This document shows, piece by piece, positions 43,294 to 54,357 of a stretch of 64,000 nt of DNA. Position 1 is the first letter of the stretch. The number at the start of each line of letters is the position of its first letter. The position numbers and the translations under genes are program-made. The notes beneath the pieces are model-generated. The model was not told the origin of the DNA and did no database searches. It worked only from the letters and a program-made list of their open reading frames with translations. Source of the DNA: Leclercia sp. LSNIH1 (lineage in GTDB: Bacteria; Pseudomonadota; Gammaproteobacteria; Enterobacterales; Enterobacteriaceae); NCBI RefSeq assembly GCF_002902985.1, contig NZ_CP026167.1, forward strand, positions 4,092,001-4,156,000, written 5' to 3'.

Positions 43294-43697
43294 CAATAAC
43301 CATCAGGGATCATTACCGATCCCTGATAGATTTCCCCCTCGATTTCAGCGCCTTTGTCATCTTCCTGTCACATTAATCACGTTAGAAATTAATGCGTTGT
43401 ACAGAACTTAACCTAAATTACCCTGCCCGACCACTCTCCTGTCAACGTACTTTTACTATCACAATTACTTATAAAAAAAGTGCGTATTTTTACTCGCATT
43501 ACCCGCCTCAATCAGGTAATCTCAGACTCGTTTTACCTCAGCGCCACAATTATTATCGTTGTAAATAAATTTGTGCGATTCGCCACAGATTTGACCATAA
43601 AGAATTGTCTGATAGTGCGCAGGTATTTAGTCTCGTCTCGCTTGGCATTTTTTATAACGATATTTGTCGTTAAGGACTTCAAGGGAAAATAAACAAC
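43294..43697 (+). other. lpxT-mepS intergenic region
   Basis: This 404-bp AT-rich gap has a perfect 10-bp stem ATCAGGGATC/GATCCCTGAT (43302-43327) just after lpxT, without a good U-tract. Near mepS is a TAACGA-N6-TCGTTA dyad (43655-43672) directly before the ribosome-binding AAGGA. A long mepS leader is likely. I see no supported gene; a 70-codon open frame in it has no ribosome-binding site or family features. Confidence 0.5.
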
Positions 43698-44267
43698 ATG
43701 GTCAAATCTCAACCGATCTTGAGATACTTCTCACGGGTAATCCCGGCGATTGCAGTCGCGGTTCTGCTTTCAGCTTGTAGCGCATCGAACACCGCAAAGA
43801 ATATGCATCCTGAGACGCGTGTTGTGGGGTCAGAAGACGCCTCTTCACTGCAAGCTTCTCAGGATGAATTTGAAAAAATGGTCAGCAATCTGGATATCAA
43901 ATCCCGATTAATGGACCAGTATGCCAGCTGGAAGGGCGTGCGCTATCGCCTGGGCGGCGAAACACGTAAAGGCATTGATTGTTCCGGTTTCGTACAGCGT
44001 ACCTTCCGCGAACAGTTTGGTTTAGAACTTCCGCGTTCAACCTATGAACAACAGGAAATGGGCAAATCGATTTCACGTAACAGCTTACGTACCGGCGATT
44101 TAGTTCTGTTCCGTGCGGGTTCAACCGGCCGTCATGTCGGCATCTATATTGGTAACGACCAGTTTGTCCACGCGTCCACCAGCAGTGGTGTGACGATCTC
44201 CAGTATGAACGAGCCATACTGGAAAAAGCGCTATAATGAAGCGCGTCGTGTACTGACTCGCAGTTAA
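43698..44267 (+). CDS. mepS: murein DD-endopeptidase MepS (Spr)
   Basis: Outer membrane lipoprotein of 189 residues that cuts D-Ala-mDAP crosslinks to allow peptidoglycan growth. The lipobox LLSAC gives lipidated Cys27. The NlpC/P60 domain (about 65-189) has catalytic Cys95 (DCSGF), His146 (GRHVGIY) and His158 (QFVHAS). In E. coli its level is set by NlpI-Prc proteolysis. AAGGG precedes the ATG. A strong terminator follows. Confidence 0.97.
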   Translation: MVKSQPILRYFSRVIPAIAVAVLLSACSASNTAKNMHPETRVVGSEDASSLQASQDEFEKMVSNLDIKSRLMDQYASWKGVRYRLGGETRKGIDCSGFVQRTFREQFGLELPRSTYEQQEMGKSISRNSLRTGDLVLFRAGSTGRHVGIYIGNDQFVHASTSSGVTISSMNEPYWKKRYNEARRVLTRS

Positions 44268-44304
44268 CCGCCTGTGCTGTCCGTTTCCCTTGACTGACAG
44301 CATG

Positions 44305-44339
44305 GAAAAAAGCACTGCTATGGCAGTGCTTTTTTTTTA
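44305..44339 (+). terminator. terminator of mepS
   Basis: AGCACTGC and GCAGTGCT pair around a TATG loop, flanked by A- and U-tracts (nine T). Confidence 0.93.
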
Positions 44340-44448
44340 TCGCAGGACGCGATAATTCTGGACGGCTCGTTCCAGGTTATAGTTTTATCGTTGCGTGAGT
44401 TTAGCCGTCATGATAATGCGGGCGGCAAATCAGGATCCCATAACGTTT

Positions 44449-46005
44449 ATGTTTACCCGCCATTTATCTTCCCGCCGAAAGGTGCTGATGCTCAGCGTAC
44501 TTTCAGCTCTTATCGTCGCCCTGCTCTGCGGCGGTATGCAGTTTTTTTTCAGTTACCATAAACGTGCAGTGAAATACGATAACCTGATTAAAGACCTCCA
44601 TGACTACATCGAAAGTTATTTTAAAGAGCTGCGCGTTTCTGTTGATGAATTACAGCCACTGACGCTCAGCGAGTGCCAGGATGTACGATCTGAACTCACC
44701 TCCCGCGCGTCATTCAGCCTGAACGTCCGCGCCTTTCTGCTGGTGAAAGATAAAATGGCCTTCTGCTCATCAGCAACCGGGCCGATGCATGTCCCGCTCA
44801 GCGAACTGGTGCCGAAAATCGACGCAACTAAAGCGGTAGATATGGCCCTGCTGCCGGGTACGCCAATGATGCCGAAAAAACCGGCCATTGTGTTGTGGCA
44901 TCGTAATCTGCTGATGAAAGATGGGGGGATATTTACCTCCATTAACCTCAACCTGACCCCTTATCTGCTCTACACCGCCCGCCAGGATGAGTTTGCCGGT
45001 ATTTCTCTGATCATTGGCGATACGGTTTTTTCGACCTATTCAAACCGCATCACCCACGTTTCGGAGCTAAAAGAGCGCCCTGCGCGCTCAAGCAAAATCG
45101 AAGGACTGCCGCTCACCGTTAATCTCTACGCCGAAAGCTGGACGATGGAAGATCTGGTCTTTGCACTACTGTTTGGTCTGTTGTGCGGTTCCAGCATCGG
45201 GGTACTCTGCTTCTACTGGCTAATGATGCGCGCCAACCCGCGTAAAGAGATCCTGACCGGCATTAAGCAGAATCAGTTTCATGTGGTCTACCAGCCAGTG
45301 GTAGGTGCCAGCGATTTGCAGATGCGGGGCGTGGAGGTGTTGATGCGCTGGCAGCATCCCGGCGCGGGGGCGATCCCGCCGGATGCCTTTATTAACTTTG
45401 CAGAGGCCCAGCAACTGATTGTGCCGCTGACGCTGCACCTTTTCGATCTGATCCTGCGCGACGCACCGGCGTTAGCGAAACGGCTGCCGCCAGGCTCCAA
45501 GCTGGGCATTAACATTTCGCCAGGCCATCTGCACGCCGAGAGCTTTAAAGATGGCATGCGCAAATTTGCCGCCTCGCTGCCGCCGGATCATTTCCAGATT
45601 GTGCTCGAAATTACCGAGCGCGACATGCTCAATCAACGGGAAGCGACAAAGCTGTTTGAGTGGCTGCATCTGGAAGGTTTTGAAATCGCCGTGGATGATT
45701 TTGGCACCGGACACAGCGCCCTGATCTACCTTGAGCGTTTTACTATGGACTACCTCAAAATCGACCGGGGTTTCGTGAATGCTATCGGGATGGAAACTGT
45801 CACCTCGCCGGTACTGGATGCGGTGCTGACCCTGGCGCGGCGGCTGAATATGGTGACCGTCGCCGAAGGTGTCGAAACCCCCGAGCAGGCGAAATGGCTG
45901 CGCGATCACGACGTCAATCTGCTGCAGGGCTACTGGATAAGCCGACCCCTGCCCCTGGAGCAATTCCTGAACTGGCAACCTGATATTCACCTTGATCGCG
46001 AATAA
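44449..46005 (+). CDS. pdeN: c-di-GMP phosphodiesterase PdeN (Rtn), CSS-EAL
   Basis: Inner-membrane phosphodiesterase of 518 residues. Two membrane segments (about 12-30 and 238-260) flank a periplasmic CSS sensor domain with Cys-Ser-Ser (FCSSATG). The cytosolic EAL domain (about 270-510) has the EVLMRW variant of EAL, ITERDM, DDFGTGHSAL and EGVETPEQ, all needed for c-di-GMP hydrolysis. The start at MFTRHLSS is chosen for family length; upstream in-frame ATGs exist and the ribosome-binding sites are weak, so the N-terminus is uncertain. Confidence 0.93.
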   Translation: MFTRHLSSRRKVLMLSVLSALIVALLCGGMQFFFSYHKRAVKYDNLIKDLHDYIESYFKELRVSVDELQPLTLSECQDVRSELTSRASFSLNVRAFLLVKDKMAFCSSATGPMHVPLSELVPKIDATKAVDMALLPGTPMMPKKPAIVLWHRNLLMKDGGIFTSINLNLTPYLLYTARQDEFAGISLIIGDTVFSTYSNRITHVSELKERPARSSKIEGLPLTVNLYAESWTMEDLVFALLFGLLCGSSIGVLCFYWLMMRANPRKEILTGIKQNQFHVVYQPVVGASDLQMRGVEVLMRWQHPGAGAIPPDAFINFAEAQQLIVPLTLHLFDLILRDAPALAKRLPPGSKLGINISPGHLHAESFKDGMRKFAASLPPDHFQIVLEITERDMLNQREATKLFEWLHLEGFEIAVDDFGTGHSALIYLERFTMDYLKIDRGFVNAIGMETVTSPVLDAVLTLARRLNMVTVAEGVETPEQAKWLRDHDVNLLQGYWISRPLPLEQFLNWQPDIHLDRE

Positions 46006-46080
46006 TTGCCCAACCACCGCTACGTCACTTATTATTCAGGTATCTTGCCCGGGCCGAACAGAGAAGGAAAACGTAGCGTA

Positions 46081-47886
46081 ATGATAGTGCGCATTGTGGT
46101 GCTGATGGTGGCGTTAATGAGCGGGTTCAGTCAGGCGCAAACCATTAAAGAGAGCGACGCCTTCGCGGTTATTGGCGAGCCAAAATATGCCATCAATTTC
46201 GATCACTACGATTACGTCAATTCTGCCGCGCCTAAAGGGGGCGCTGTGACCCTGGCGGCAATTGGCACCTTCGATAATTTCAACCGTTATGCGCTGCGCG
46301 GCGTGGCGGCAGAAAGAACCGACGCCCTCTACGACACCCTCTTTACCACCTCAGACGACGAGCCCGGCAGCTATTATCCGCTGGTGGCCGAGACCGCCCG
46401 CTATGCCGATGATTTCTCCTGGATGGAGCTGACAATCAACCCGCAGGCGCGGTTTCACGACGGTACGCCGGTCAAGGCCAGCGATGTTGCCTTCACCTTT
46501 CACAAATTTATGACCGAGGGCGTCCCCCAGTTCCGGCTGGTCTACAAAGGGGCGACGGTAACGGCCATCGCGCCGTTGACGGTGCGCATTACCCTTGCCA
46601 GCCCCAATAAAGAGGACATGCTGAGCCTGCTCACCCTGCCGGTAATGCCGGAAAAGTTCTGGAAAGATCATAAGCTCAGCGATCCGCTCTCCACCCCACC
46701 GCTGGCAGGCGGCCCGTATCGCATCACTCGCTGGCGGATGGGGCAATATGTGATTTATTCCCGGGTAAAAGATTACTGGGCGGCAAACCTGCCGGTAAAC
46801 CGGGGCCGCTGGAATTTCGACACCCTGCGCTACGACTACTATCTGGATGACAACGTGGCCTTTGAAGCCTTTAAAGCGGGTGCCTTTGATATGCGGGTAG
46901 AGAGCAGCGCCAAAAACTGGGCCACCCGCTACACCGGGAAGAATTTTGACCGCCACTATATCGTAAAGGAGTCCTTTAAAAATGATTCCGCCCAGGATAC
47001 GCGCTGGCTGGCGTTTAATATTCAGCGCCCGGTATTTACCGACCGCCGCGTGCGCCAGGCCATCACCCTCGCCTTCGATTTTGAGTGGATGAACAAAGCG
47101 CTCTTTTATGGCGCCTACAGCCGTGCCAACAGCTATTTCCAGAATACCGAGTATGCCGCGCAGGGCTACCCGGATGCCGCGGAGCTGACGCTCCTCGACC
47201 CATTAAAAGATGCAGTTCCCCCGGAAGTGTTTACGACTCTCTTTCAGCCCCCCGTCTCGAAAGGCGACGGCTTTGATCGTAACAATCTGCTGAAAGCCAG
47301 CCAGCTACTGGACGAGGCGGGCTGGGTCATCCGAAATAAACAGCGGGTCAATAAGCAAACCGGCAAACCGCTCAGTTTTGAACTGCTGCTGGCTTCCGGG
47401 GGCAACAATCAGTGGGTACTGCCGTTCCAGCACAACCTGGCGCGGCTGGGCATTACCATGAATATCCGCCAGGTGGATAATTCACAGATCACCAACCGGA
47501 TGCGCAACCGCGATTACGATATGATGCCGCGCCTGTGGCGGGCCATGCCGTGGCCGAGCAGCGATCTGCAGATCTCCTGGGCCTCTCAGTACATTGATTC
47601 CACCTACAATTCACCGGGGGTGCAAAACCCGGCGGTGGATAAGTTGATTGCGCAGATCGTCGCCGCGCAGGGGGATAAAGCCAGACTGGTACCGCTTGGC
47701 CGGGCGCTGGATCGGGTTCTGACCTGGAACTATTACATGCTGCCCATGTGGTTTATGGGGGAAGACAGGGTCGCCCGCTGGGATAAGTTCGCCCTTCCCG
47801 CCCAGCGCCCGATTTATTCTCTCGGGTTTGATACCTGGTGGTATGACGTTAACAAAGCGGCGAAATTACCCGCCGAACGGCGTTAA
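46081..47886 (+). CDS. yejA: peptide ABC transporter substrate-binding protein YejA
   Basis: Periplasmic SBP_bac_5 family protein of 601 residues. A signal peptide (about 1-19, MIVRIVVLMVALMSGFSQA) is followed by the family domain, with segments such as DNFNRYALRG, LTVRITLASPNKEDML and RDYDMMPRLWRAMPWPSSD. The Yej system imports peptides, including microcin C, and helps resist antimicrobial peptides in relatives. The start is the family start; 25 upstream in-frame codons are leader. It heads yejABEF. Confidence 0.94.
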   Translation: MIVRIVVLMVALMSGFSQAQTIKESDAFAVIGEPKYAINFDHYDYVNSAAPKGGAVTLAAIGTFDNFNRYALRGVAAERTDALYDTLFTTSDDEPGSYYPLVAETARYADDFSWMELTINPQARFHDGTPVKASDVAFTFHKFMTEGVPQFRLVYKGATVTAIAPLTVRITLASPNKEDMLSLLTLPVMPEKFWKDHKLSDPLSTPPLAGGPYRITRWRMGQYVIYSRVKDYWAANLPVNRGRWNFDTLRYDYYLDDNVAFEAFKAGAFDMRVESSAKNWATRYTGKNFDRHYIVKESFKNDSAQDTRWLAFNIQRPVFTDRRVRQAITLAFDFEWMNKALFYGAYSRANSYFQNTEYAAQGYPDAAELTLLDPLKDAVPPEVFTTLFQPPVSKGDGFDRNNLLKASQLLDEAGWVIRNKQRVNKQTGKPLSFELLLASGGNNQWVLPFQHNLARLGITMNIRQVDNSQITNRMRNRDYDMMPRLWRAMPWPSSDLQISWASQYIDSTYNSPGVQNPAVDKLIAQIVAAQGDKARLVPLGRALDRVLTWNYYMLPMWFMGEDRVARWDKFALPAQRPIYSLGFDTWWYDVNKAAKLPAERR

Positions 47887-47895
47887 GGATACGCA

Positions 47896-48990
47896 ATGGG
47901 CGCATATTTACTTCGTCGTTTACTGCTGGTGATCCCCACTTTGTGGGCGATCATCACCATCAACTTTTTTATCGTGCAGATTGCTCCAGGCGGCCCGGTG
48001 GATCAGGCGATTGCCGCCATCGAGTTTGGTAACAGCGGGACGATGCCCGGCGGAGGCGATGCGGGCATGCGCGCCAGCCACGCCCGCACCGGGGTCGGCA
48101 ATATCAATGAGAGCCACTATCGCGGCGGGCGCGGGCTCGATCCTGAGGTGATCGCCGAGATCACCCAGCGGTACGGCTTCGACAAACCGATCCATGAGCG
48201 CTACTTCAAAATGCTGGGCGACTATCTGCGCTTCGATTTTGGCGACAGCCTGTTTCGCAGCGCGTCGGTGCTGCATCTGATCAAAGAGAGCCTGCCGGTC
48301 TCCATTACCCTGGGGCTATGGGGAACGCTGATCATCTATCTGGTCTCCATTCCGTTAGGTATTCGTAAGGCGATGGATAATGGCAGCCGGTTCGACATCT
48401 GGAGCAGCACCTTCATTATTATTGGCTATGCCATTCCGGCATTCCTGTTTGCCGTCCTGCTGATCGTCTTTTTCGCCGGGGGTAGCTACTTCGATCTCTT
48501 CCCGCTGCGCGGGCTGGTCTCGACCGATTTCAGCAGCCTGCCGTGGTACAAAAAGATAACCGACTACCTGTGGCACATTACCCTGCCGGTGCTGGCGACG
48601 GTGATCGGCGGCTTTGCGGCCCTGACCATACTGACCAAAAACGCCTTTCTCGATGAGATCCGCAAGCAGTACGTGGTCACCGCCCGCGCGAAGGGGGTGA
48701 GCGAGCGACGCATCCTGTGGAAACATATTTTTCGCAATGCCATGCTGCTGGTCATCGCCGGTTTCCCGGCCACCTTTATCAGCATGTTCTTTACCGGCTC
48801 CCTGTTAATTGAGGTGATGTTCTCCCTTAACGGCCTGGGTCTTCTGGGCTACGAGGCCACCGTCTCGCGGGATTACCCGGTGATGTTTGGCACGCTCTAT
48901 ATTTTCACCCTGATTGGCCTGCTGCTGAATATCCTCAGTGATATCTGCTATACGCTGGTCGATCCGCGTATTGATTTTGAGGGTCGCTGA
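47896..48990 (+). CDS. yejB: peptide ABC transporter permease YejB
   Basis: Inner-membrane permease of 364 residues with about six hydrophobic segments. A periplasmic insertion (about 30-95, glycine-rich [17 protein letters not shown]) follows TM1, and the binding-protein-dependent permease EAA loop ([19 protein letters not shown]) contacts YejF. It starts 9 nt after yejA and its stop overlaps yejE by one base. Confidence 0.95.
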   Translation: MGAYLLRRLLLVIPTLWAIITINFFIVQIAPGGPVDQAIAAIEFGNSGTMPGGGDAGMRASHARTGVGNINESHYRGGRGLDPEVIAEITQRYGFDKPIHERYFKMLGDYLRFDFGDSLFRSASVLHLIKESLPVSITLGLWGTLIIYLVSIPLGIRKAMDNGSRFDIWSSTFIIIGYAIPAFLFAVLLIVFFAGGSYFDLFPLRGLVSTDFSSLPWYKKITDYLWHITLPVLATVIGGFAALTILTKNAFLDEIRKQYVVTARAKGVSERRILWKHIFRNAMLLVIAGFPATFISMFFTGSLLIEVMFSLNGLGLLGYEATVSRDYPVMFGTLYIFTLIGLLLNILSDICYTLVDPRIDFEGR

Positions 48991-50015
48991 TGCTGCGCTT
49001 AAGCCCCGTCAACCAGGCCCGCTGGGCTCGCTTTCGTCACAACCGCCGCGGCTACTGGTCGCTATGGATTTTCGCCCTCTTTTTTGCGCTGAGCCTCTGT
49101 TCGGAGATCATTGCCAACGACAAACCGCTGCTGGTGCACTTTAACGATCGCTGGTACGTGCCGGTTTTCAAGAATTACAGCGAGAGCGACTTTGGCGGCC
49201 CCTTTGCCACCGAGGCGGATTATCAGGACCCGTGGCTACAGGCGCAATTGAATGAGCACGGCTGGGTGCTCTGGACGCCGGTCCGCTTTGGCGCCAACAG
49301 CATTAACTTTGCCACTACCACCCCGTTCCCGTCGCCACCCTCGGTACAAAACTGGCTGGGTACCGATGCCAACGGCGGCGATGTACTGGCGCGTATTCTG
49401 TACGGTACCCGCATTTCTATACTGTTTGGCCTGCTGCTGACCCTGTTTTCCAGCGTCATGGGAGTGCTGGCCGGGGCGATCCAGGGCTATTACGGCGGCA
49501 AGATTGATCTCTGGGGACAGCGGTTTATCGAAGTGTGGTCCGGCATGCCAACGCTGTTTTTAATTATTCTGCTCTCAAGCGTGGTGCAGCCTAACTTCTG
49601 GTGGCTACTGGCTATCACGGTGCTGTTTGGCTGGATGGCGCTGGTAGGCGTGGTGCGGGCGGAGTTTCTGCGCACCCGCAACTTCGACTACATTCGCGCC
49701 GCCCAGGCGCTGGGGGTAAGCGATCGCGGGATCATTTTCCGCCACATGTTGCCTAATGCGATGGTCGCCACCCTCACCTTCCTGCCGTTTATTCTGTGCA
49801 GCTCTATTACCACCCTCACCTCGCTCGATTTTCTCGGCTTCGGCCTGCCGCTGGGCTCGCCTTCTTTGGGGGAGTTGCTGTTGCAGGGCAAAAATAACCT
49901 CCAGGCACCGTGGCTTGGGATCACCGCCTTCCTCTCCGTTGCTGTGCTGCTCTCATTGCTGATTTTTATTGGCGAAGCGGTACGCGACGCCTTTGATCCA
50001 AATAAGGCGGTTTAA
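48990..50015 (+). CDS. yejE: peptide ABC transporter permease YejE
   Basis: Inner-membrane permease of 341 residues, the E. coli length, with an N-terminal OppC-like segment (about 1-45), a periplasmic region (about 50-125) and a permease domain whose EAA loop is RAAQALGVSDRGIIFRHML. It pairs with YejB. Its start overlaps the yejB stop (TGATG) and yejF follows after 1 nt. Confidence 0.95.
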   Translation: MLRLSPVNQARWARFRHNRRGYWSLWIFALFFALSLCSEIIANDKPLLVHFNDRWYVPVFKNYSESDFGGPFATEADYQDPWLQAQLNEHGWVLWTPVRFGANSINFATTTPFPSPPSVQNWLGTDANGGDVLARILYGTRISILFGLLLTLFSSVMGVLAGAIQGYYGGKIDLWGQRFIEVWSGMPTLFLIILLSSVVQPNFWWLLAITVLFGWMALVGVVRAEFLRTRNFDYIRAAQALGVSDRGIIFRHMLPNAMVATLTFLPFILCSSITTLTSLDFLGFGLPLGSPSLGELLLQGKNNLQAPWLGITAFLSVAVLLSLLIFIGEAVRDAFDPNKAV

Positions 50016-50016
50016 G

Positions 50017-51606
50017 ATGACGCAGCCTTTACTTCACATCGACGCGCTCTCCGTTGCTTTTCGCCAGCAGGGCGAGCTACGCACCGTGGTGAATGATATC
50101 TCCCTGGAAATTGACGCCGGCGAGACGCTGGCGCTGGTCGGCGAGTCGGGTTCCGGAAAGAGCGTCACCGCCCTGTCGATCCTGCGTCTGCTCCCCGCCC
50201 CGCCGGTGGTCTATCCCCAGGGCGATATCCTGTTTCACGGCCAGTCCCTGCTCCATGCTGACGAGCGCACGCTGCGCGGGGTGCGCGGCAATAAGATCGC
50301 CATGATCTTTCAGGAGCCGATGGTGTCGCTGAATCCGCTCCATACTCTTGAAAAACAGCTCTACGAGGTGCTTTCCCTGCATCGCGGTATGCGTAAAGAG
50401 GCGGCTCGCGGAGAGATGCTGGATTGTCTCGAACGCACCGGGATCCGCAACGCCGCAAAACGGCTTGCCGATTACCCGCACCAGCTTTCGGGCGGTGAGC
50501 GCCAGCGGGTGATGATTGCCATGGCGCTGTTGACCCCTCCGGAACTGCTGATCGCCGATGAGCCCACCACCGCGCTGGATGTTACGGTGCAGGCGCAGAT
50601 CCTGCAGCTATTACGCGAGCTGCGCGACGAGCTGAACATGAGCCTGCTGTTTATCACCCACAATCTCAGCATTGTGAAAAAGCTGGCCGACCAGGTGGCG
50701 GTGATGCAGAACGGTCGCTGCGTGGAGCAGAACCGCGCCGCGCCGCTGCTTGCCGCACCGCAGCATCCCTATACCCAACGCCTGCTCAACAGCGAGCCCG
50801 CAGGGGATCCCGTCCCGCTGCCGCAAGATGTTCAGCCGCTGCTGCGGGTCAAGGATCTCTCGGTGGCGTTTCCGCTACGTAAAGGCATCCTGCGCCGGGT
50901 GGTGGATAACAAGCAGGTGCTGAACAACGTCAGCTTTACCCTGCGCCCGGGTGAGACCCTGGGGCTGGTGGGTGAGTCTGGCTCCGGCAAGAGCACCACC
51001 GGGCTGGCGCTGTTACGCCTGATCGCCTCGAAGGGGGAGATCCTGTTTGACGACAAACCCCTGCATGAGTGGGATCGCCGCCAGATGTTGCCCGTCCGCC
51101 ACCGGATGCAGGTGGTTTTTCAGGATCCTAACTCTTCTCTTAACCCGCGCCTCAACGTGCAGCAGATCATTGAGGAGGGGCTGCGGGTACACCAGCCTGG
51201 CCTGAGCCTGCAGGCGCGTGAAGAGGAGGTCATTCGGGTAATGGGCGAAGTGGGGCTCGACCCGCAGACCCGGCATCGTTACCCCGCCGCCTTTTCCGGC
51301 GGCCAGCGCCAGCGGATCGCCATTGCCCGGGCGCTGATTTTGCGCCCGGAGTTGATAATTCTGGATGAGCCGACCTCATCCCTCGATAAAACCGTGCAGG
51401 CGCAAATCCTGGCGCTGCTAAAAGATTTACAGCGAAAACACCGTCTGGCCTATATTTTCATCAGCCACGATTTGCAGGTGGTACGTGCGCTATGTCACCA
51501 GGTGATTGTGTTACGTCAGGGAGAGGTGGTCGAGCAGGGAGACTGTCAGCGCGTGTTTGCCGCGCCGACGCAGGAGTATACGCGTCAGCTGTTAGCGTTA
51601 CGCTGA
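50017..51606 (+). CDS. yejF: peptide ABC transporter ATPase YejF (two ABC domains)
   Basis: Duplicated ATPase of 529 residues. The first ABC domain has Walker [11 protein letters not shown], signature LSGGERQRV and Walker [13 protein letters not shown]. The second has Walker [11 protein letters not shown], signature FSGGQRQRI and Walker [12 protein letters not shown]. Oligo_HPY-type extensions follow each. It powers YejBE. The ATG after the yejE stop is used; an earlier in-frame start would lie inside yejE. Confidence 0.96.
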   Translation: MTQPLLHIDALSVAFRQQGELRTVVNDISLEIDAGETLALVGESGSGKSVTALSILRLLPAPPVVYPQGDILFHGQSLLHADERTLRGVRGNKIAMIFQEPMVSLNPLHTLEKQLYEVLSLHRGMRKEAARGEMLDCLERTGIRNAAKRLADYPHQLSGGERQRVMIAMALLTPPELLIADEPTTALDVTVQAQILQLLRELRDELNMSLLFITHNLSIVKKLADQVAVMQNGRCVEQNRAAPLLAAPQHPYTQRLLNSEPAGDPVPLPQDVQPLLRVKDLSVAFPLRKGILRRVVDNKQVLNNVSFTLRPGETLGLVGESGSGKSTTGLALLRLIASKGEILFDDKPLHEWDRRQMLPVRHRMQVVFQDPNSSLNPRLNVQQIIEEGLRVHQPGLSLQAREEEVIRVMGEVGLDPQTRHRYPAAFSGGQRQRIAIARALILRPELIILDEPTSSLDKTVQAQILALLKDLQRKHRLAYIFISHDLQVVRALCHQVIVLRQGEVVEQGDCQRVFAAPTQEYTRQLLALR

Positions 51607-51609
51607 CGC

Positions 51610-51954
51610 TCAGAAAGGATTCTGGCCAGAAAAAGGCTCGGCGATAGCCACACCGACGTTTTTCAGGCGGCAGGTTGCTGCAAACTCATCCTGGCTTTTC
51701 ACGAACAGGCACGGCTCGCCTTCGCACTCCAGCACCGAGCTGTAAAGCTCAATGTCCGTCAATGCCTGGCTCAGCTTTTCCATCAGCGGCCATGCGTTGC
51801 CCTCTTCCGGGCTCAGCAGTTTGAGCGCCACCAGACAATTATCAGGGGTTGTTCCACTTTGCGGAATCGGTTCAACCTTCGAGCCTGCAAAACCAGCCGA
51901 CCAGCGATAGCTCTGCGGCAAGCGATGCACAATTGAGAGCTGTAATGTATTCAC
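51610..51954 (-). CDS. yejG: YejG family protein
   Basis: Protein of 114 residues, the E. coli YejG length, soluble by composition. No catalytic motif is evident and the function is not known. The start codon reads GTG on the minus strand, preceded by GGGGAA. It converges with yejF with three bases between the stops and no terminator; an 8-bp inverted repeat spans the junction. Confidence 0.85.
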   Translation of the reverse strand: MNTLQLSIVHRLPQSYRWSAGFAGSKVEPIPQSGTTPDNCLVALKLLSPEEGNAWPLMEKLSQALTDIELYSSVLECEGEPCLFVKSQDEFAATCRLKNVGVAIAEPFSGQNPF

Positions 51955-52286
51955 GTTTATTCCCCGGAAGCAAATTTACTTCACAATCTATTTACATTTA
52001 TAGTAACACAACATTAACCGCCTGCTCTGTTTTTAATAAGAAAACGCTTACACCCACTATTCATGGGTGCAGGGGCCTTGTTTTTCAGGGCTTTCTGACG
52101 GTGTTTCAGGTTTATAGCGGCGCTATATGTACCCGTTTCTGTGATCTAACACAACCTTTTTAACTACAAAGATGTGACTATTTACACAAATAGATTTTAC
52201 ATAAAAGAAACAAACAAGAGGTCAAAGAACCGCCTTTTAATTGACCTGCATCAAAAAAGGGCCCCGACAAGGCCCTTTTTTGTGCA
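51955..52286 (-). other. yejG upstream region and bcr 3' end
   Basis: This 332-bp gap holds the bcr terminator at its right end, the yejG promoter at its left end (a minus-strand TACTAT is a -10 candidate near 52000) and a TGTGATCT half site near 52139 that could be a weak CRP site. I see no supported gene. Confidence 0.4.
52253..52281 (-). terminator. terminator of the rsuA-bcr transcript
   Basis: AAAAAAGGGCC and GGCCCTTTTTT pair around a short loop, with U-tracts on both strands, just beyond the bcr stop. Confidence 0.88.
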
Positions 52287-53483
52287 TCATTTCACCAATT
52301 TCTTTGGCCGGCTGGCATAAAGGCAGAAAAGAATCGAGCCGGTGGCGCACAGCGCGATTGACCAGAGCATCGGCCAGGAGCTGTTAAACGTCGCCAGTGA
52401 AAGCAACGCGCCGACAATGGCGCCGATACCAAAGCGGAAGGTCCCCGCCAGTGAAGAGGCGGTACCGGCCATATGCGGGAACTCGTCGAGGATGACCGCC
52501 ATAGCGTTGGACGAGACCATCGATATACAGCCAACAAAGGCCGCAATACCGATTACCAGCGCCCAGAATCCGATATCAAAGTAAGCGGTTACCACCATCC
52601 ACACCGCCATCACAAACTGGATCCACAGCCCGATACGGAACATATTCAGCGCCCCTACCCGGCGCACGAAGCGGCTGTTGATCATCGTCAGCACGAAGAT
52701 GAATACCACGTTCAGCGCGAAATAGTAGCCAAATTGCTGCGGTGAGACATGGTTAAGCTCAATGTAGACAAACGGCCCGGCGCTGAGGAATGAGAACATC
52801 CCGGCAAAGCTGAAACCGCTGGCCAGCATGTAGCTCAGCACGCGCTTATGGCGAAACAGCGAGGCAAAGTTGCCAAGCGTGGTGCGAATATGAAACTTCT
52901 GCCGGTGTTGTGCAGGCAGGGTCTCTTTAATAAAGAAGAAGATCATTGCCGAGGCCAGCAGGGCCGCCAGCGCCAGGATCCAGAAAATAGCGTGCCAGCT
53001 AAACCAGACCAGCACCGCTCCCCCGACCATCGGCGCCACCAGCGGCGCGACGGTGGTCACCAGCATGACGAATGACATCATGCGGGAGAACTCCTCCTTC
53101 GGGTAGATATCGCGCATCAGGGCATTGATGACCACGCTTGCCGCCGCAGCCGCCAGGCCGTGGAAGAAACGCATCACAATAAGGTAATCGACAGATTGCG
53201 CCATCGCGCAGGCCATCGCCGCGCCGGCGAATACCAGCGTACCGCCCAGCACCACCGGTTTGCGCCCCAGGCTGTCGGCCATTGGCCCGTAAAGCAGCTG
53301 ACCGAGGGCAAAACCGAGAATATAGCTGCTGAGAGTCATCTGTACGCTGCCTGCCGGCACGCCAAACTGCTCGGCGATCACCGGCAGTGCGGGCAGATAC
53401 ATGTCGATGGACAGCGGCATCAGCATGGCCAGCAGGCCAAGAATAAAAACAATGCTGAACGACGAGTGTGGCCTGGTGGTCAC
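52287..53483 (-). CDS. bcr: Bcr/CflA-type multidrug MFS transporter
   Basis: Drug:H+ antiporter of the DHA1 family, 398 residues with twelve hydrophobic segments. Motif A is [21 protein letters not shown] and the DHA1 motif C region reads [15 protein letters not shown]. coli Bcr exports bicyclomycin, sulfonamides and cysteine. It starts 15 nt after rsuA on the same strand, so the two are probably cotranscribed. Confidence 0.94.
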   Translation of the reverse strand: MTTRPHSSFSIVFILGLLAMLMPLSIDMYLPALPVIAEQFGVPAGSVQMTLSSYILGFALGQLLYGPMADSLGRKPVVLGGTLVFAGAAMACAMAQSVDYLIVMRFFHGLAAAAASVVINALMRDIYPKEEFSRMMSFVMLVTTVAPLVAPMVGGAVLVWFSWHAIFWILALAALLASAMIFFFIKETLPAQHRQKFHIRTTLGNFASLFRHKRVLSYMLASGFSFAGMFSFLSAGPFVYIELNHVSPQQFGYYFALNVVFIFVLTMINSRFVRRVGALNMFRIGLWIQFVMAVWMVVTAYFDIGFWALVIGIAAFVGCISMVSSNAMAVILDEFPHMAGTASSLAGTFRFGIGAIVGALLSLATFNSSWPMLWSIALCATGSILFCLYASRPKKLVK

Positions 53484-53498
53484 AATTAACTCCTGAAA

Positions 53499-54206
53499 TT
53501 AGCGTGAAGAGAGGCCAACGCTGGCAATTTCTTCTTCCGTCAACGGGCGGTATTCGCCTGGCTCAAGGTCCGGGTCGAGAGCGATAGCCCCGATCCGTTC
53601 GCGATGCAGACCGACCACGTGATTTCCCACGGCGGCAAACATGCGCTTCACCTGATGATAGCGCCCTTCACTGATGGTCAGACGCACTTCGGTTGGGGTA
53701 ATAACTTCCAGCACGGCGGGTTTGGTCAGATCTTTTTCATTATGCAGCTGGACGCCGTGGGCGAACTGCTCTGCCGTACTGTCGCTCACCGGATTTTCCA
53801 GCGTCACCCGGTAGGTCTTTTCGCAATGGTGGCGCGGTGAGGTGATGCGGTGTGACCACTGACCGTCGTCGGTCATCAGCACCAGGCCGGTGGTGTCGAT
53901 ATCCAGACGCCCGGCAGCATGCAGTTTGTGAGCGACCGGCTCATCGAGAAAATAGAGCACGGTGGGATGGTCGGGGTCTTCGGTGGAGCAGACATAGCCT
54001 TGCGGTTTATTGAGCATGAAGTAGCGCGGGCCGTTCTGCTGGGTCAGCGAGTTGCCTTTATACTCCACCTGATGCTCAGGCTGGAGTTTAAACGCGCTGT
54101 CTCGCACAATGTCGCCATCCACGGTAACGTGGCTGCCGCGGATCAGACGCCCGGCAATAGCGCGGCTTACGCCGAGTTGCTGAGCGATAAACTTATCAAG
54201 TCGCAT
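53499..54206 (-). CDS. rsuA: 16S rRNA pseudouridine(516) synthase RsuA
   Basis: Enzyme of 235 residues that makes pseudouridine 516 in 16S rRNA. An N-terminal S4 RNA-binding domain (about 1-55; [21 protein letters not shown]) is followed by the catalytic domain with Asp102 in [14 protein letters not shown] and the [16 protein letters not shown] motif. It is divergent from radD and upstream of bcr. Confidence 0.96.
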   Translation of the reverse strand: MRLDKFIAQQLGVSRAIAGRLIRGSHVTVDGDIVRDSAFKLQPEHQVEYKGNSLTQQNGPRYFMLNKPQGYVCSTEDPDHPTVLYFLDEPVAHKLHAAGRLDIDTTGLVLMTDDGQWSHRITSPRHHCEKTYRVTLENPVSDSTAEQFAHGVQLHNEKDLTKPAVLEVITPTEVRLTISEGRYHQVKRMFAAVGNHVVGLHRERIGAIALDPDLEPGEYRPLTEEEIASVGLSSR

Positions 54207-54357
54207 GAAATATTTTAAACCTTACAGGGGCCAGGAGCCGGACAATGCGTCCGGAAAAGAAGCAGTCAGGAACAGTCCAGTATAACGGGCTCTGTGCGCC
54301 ACTCAAGGGAAAAAGTTTCGTGGCATAATATGAGCGAGATAACCAAACCGAGACCCC

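Noticed and set aside
43480..43692. 70-codon frame in the lpxT-mepS gap
   Set aside because: No ribosome-binding site before its start, and the sequence behaves as the mepS leader. Some hydrophobic residues are expected from AT-rich DNA.
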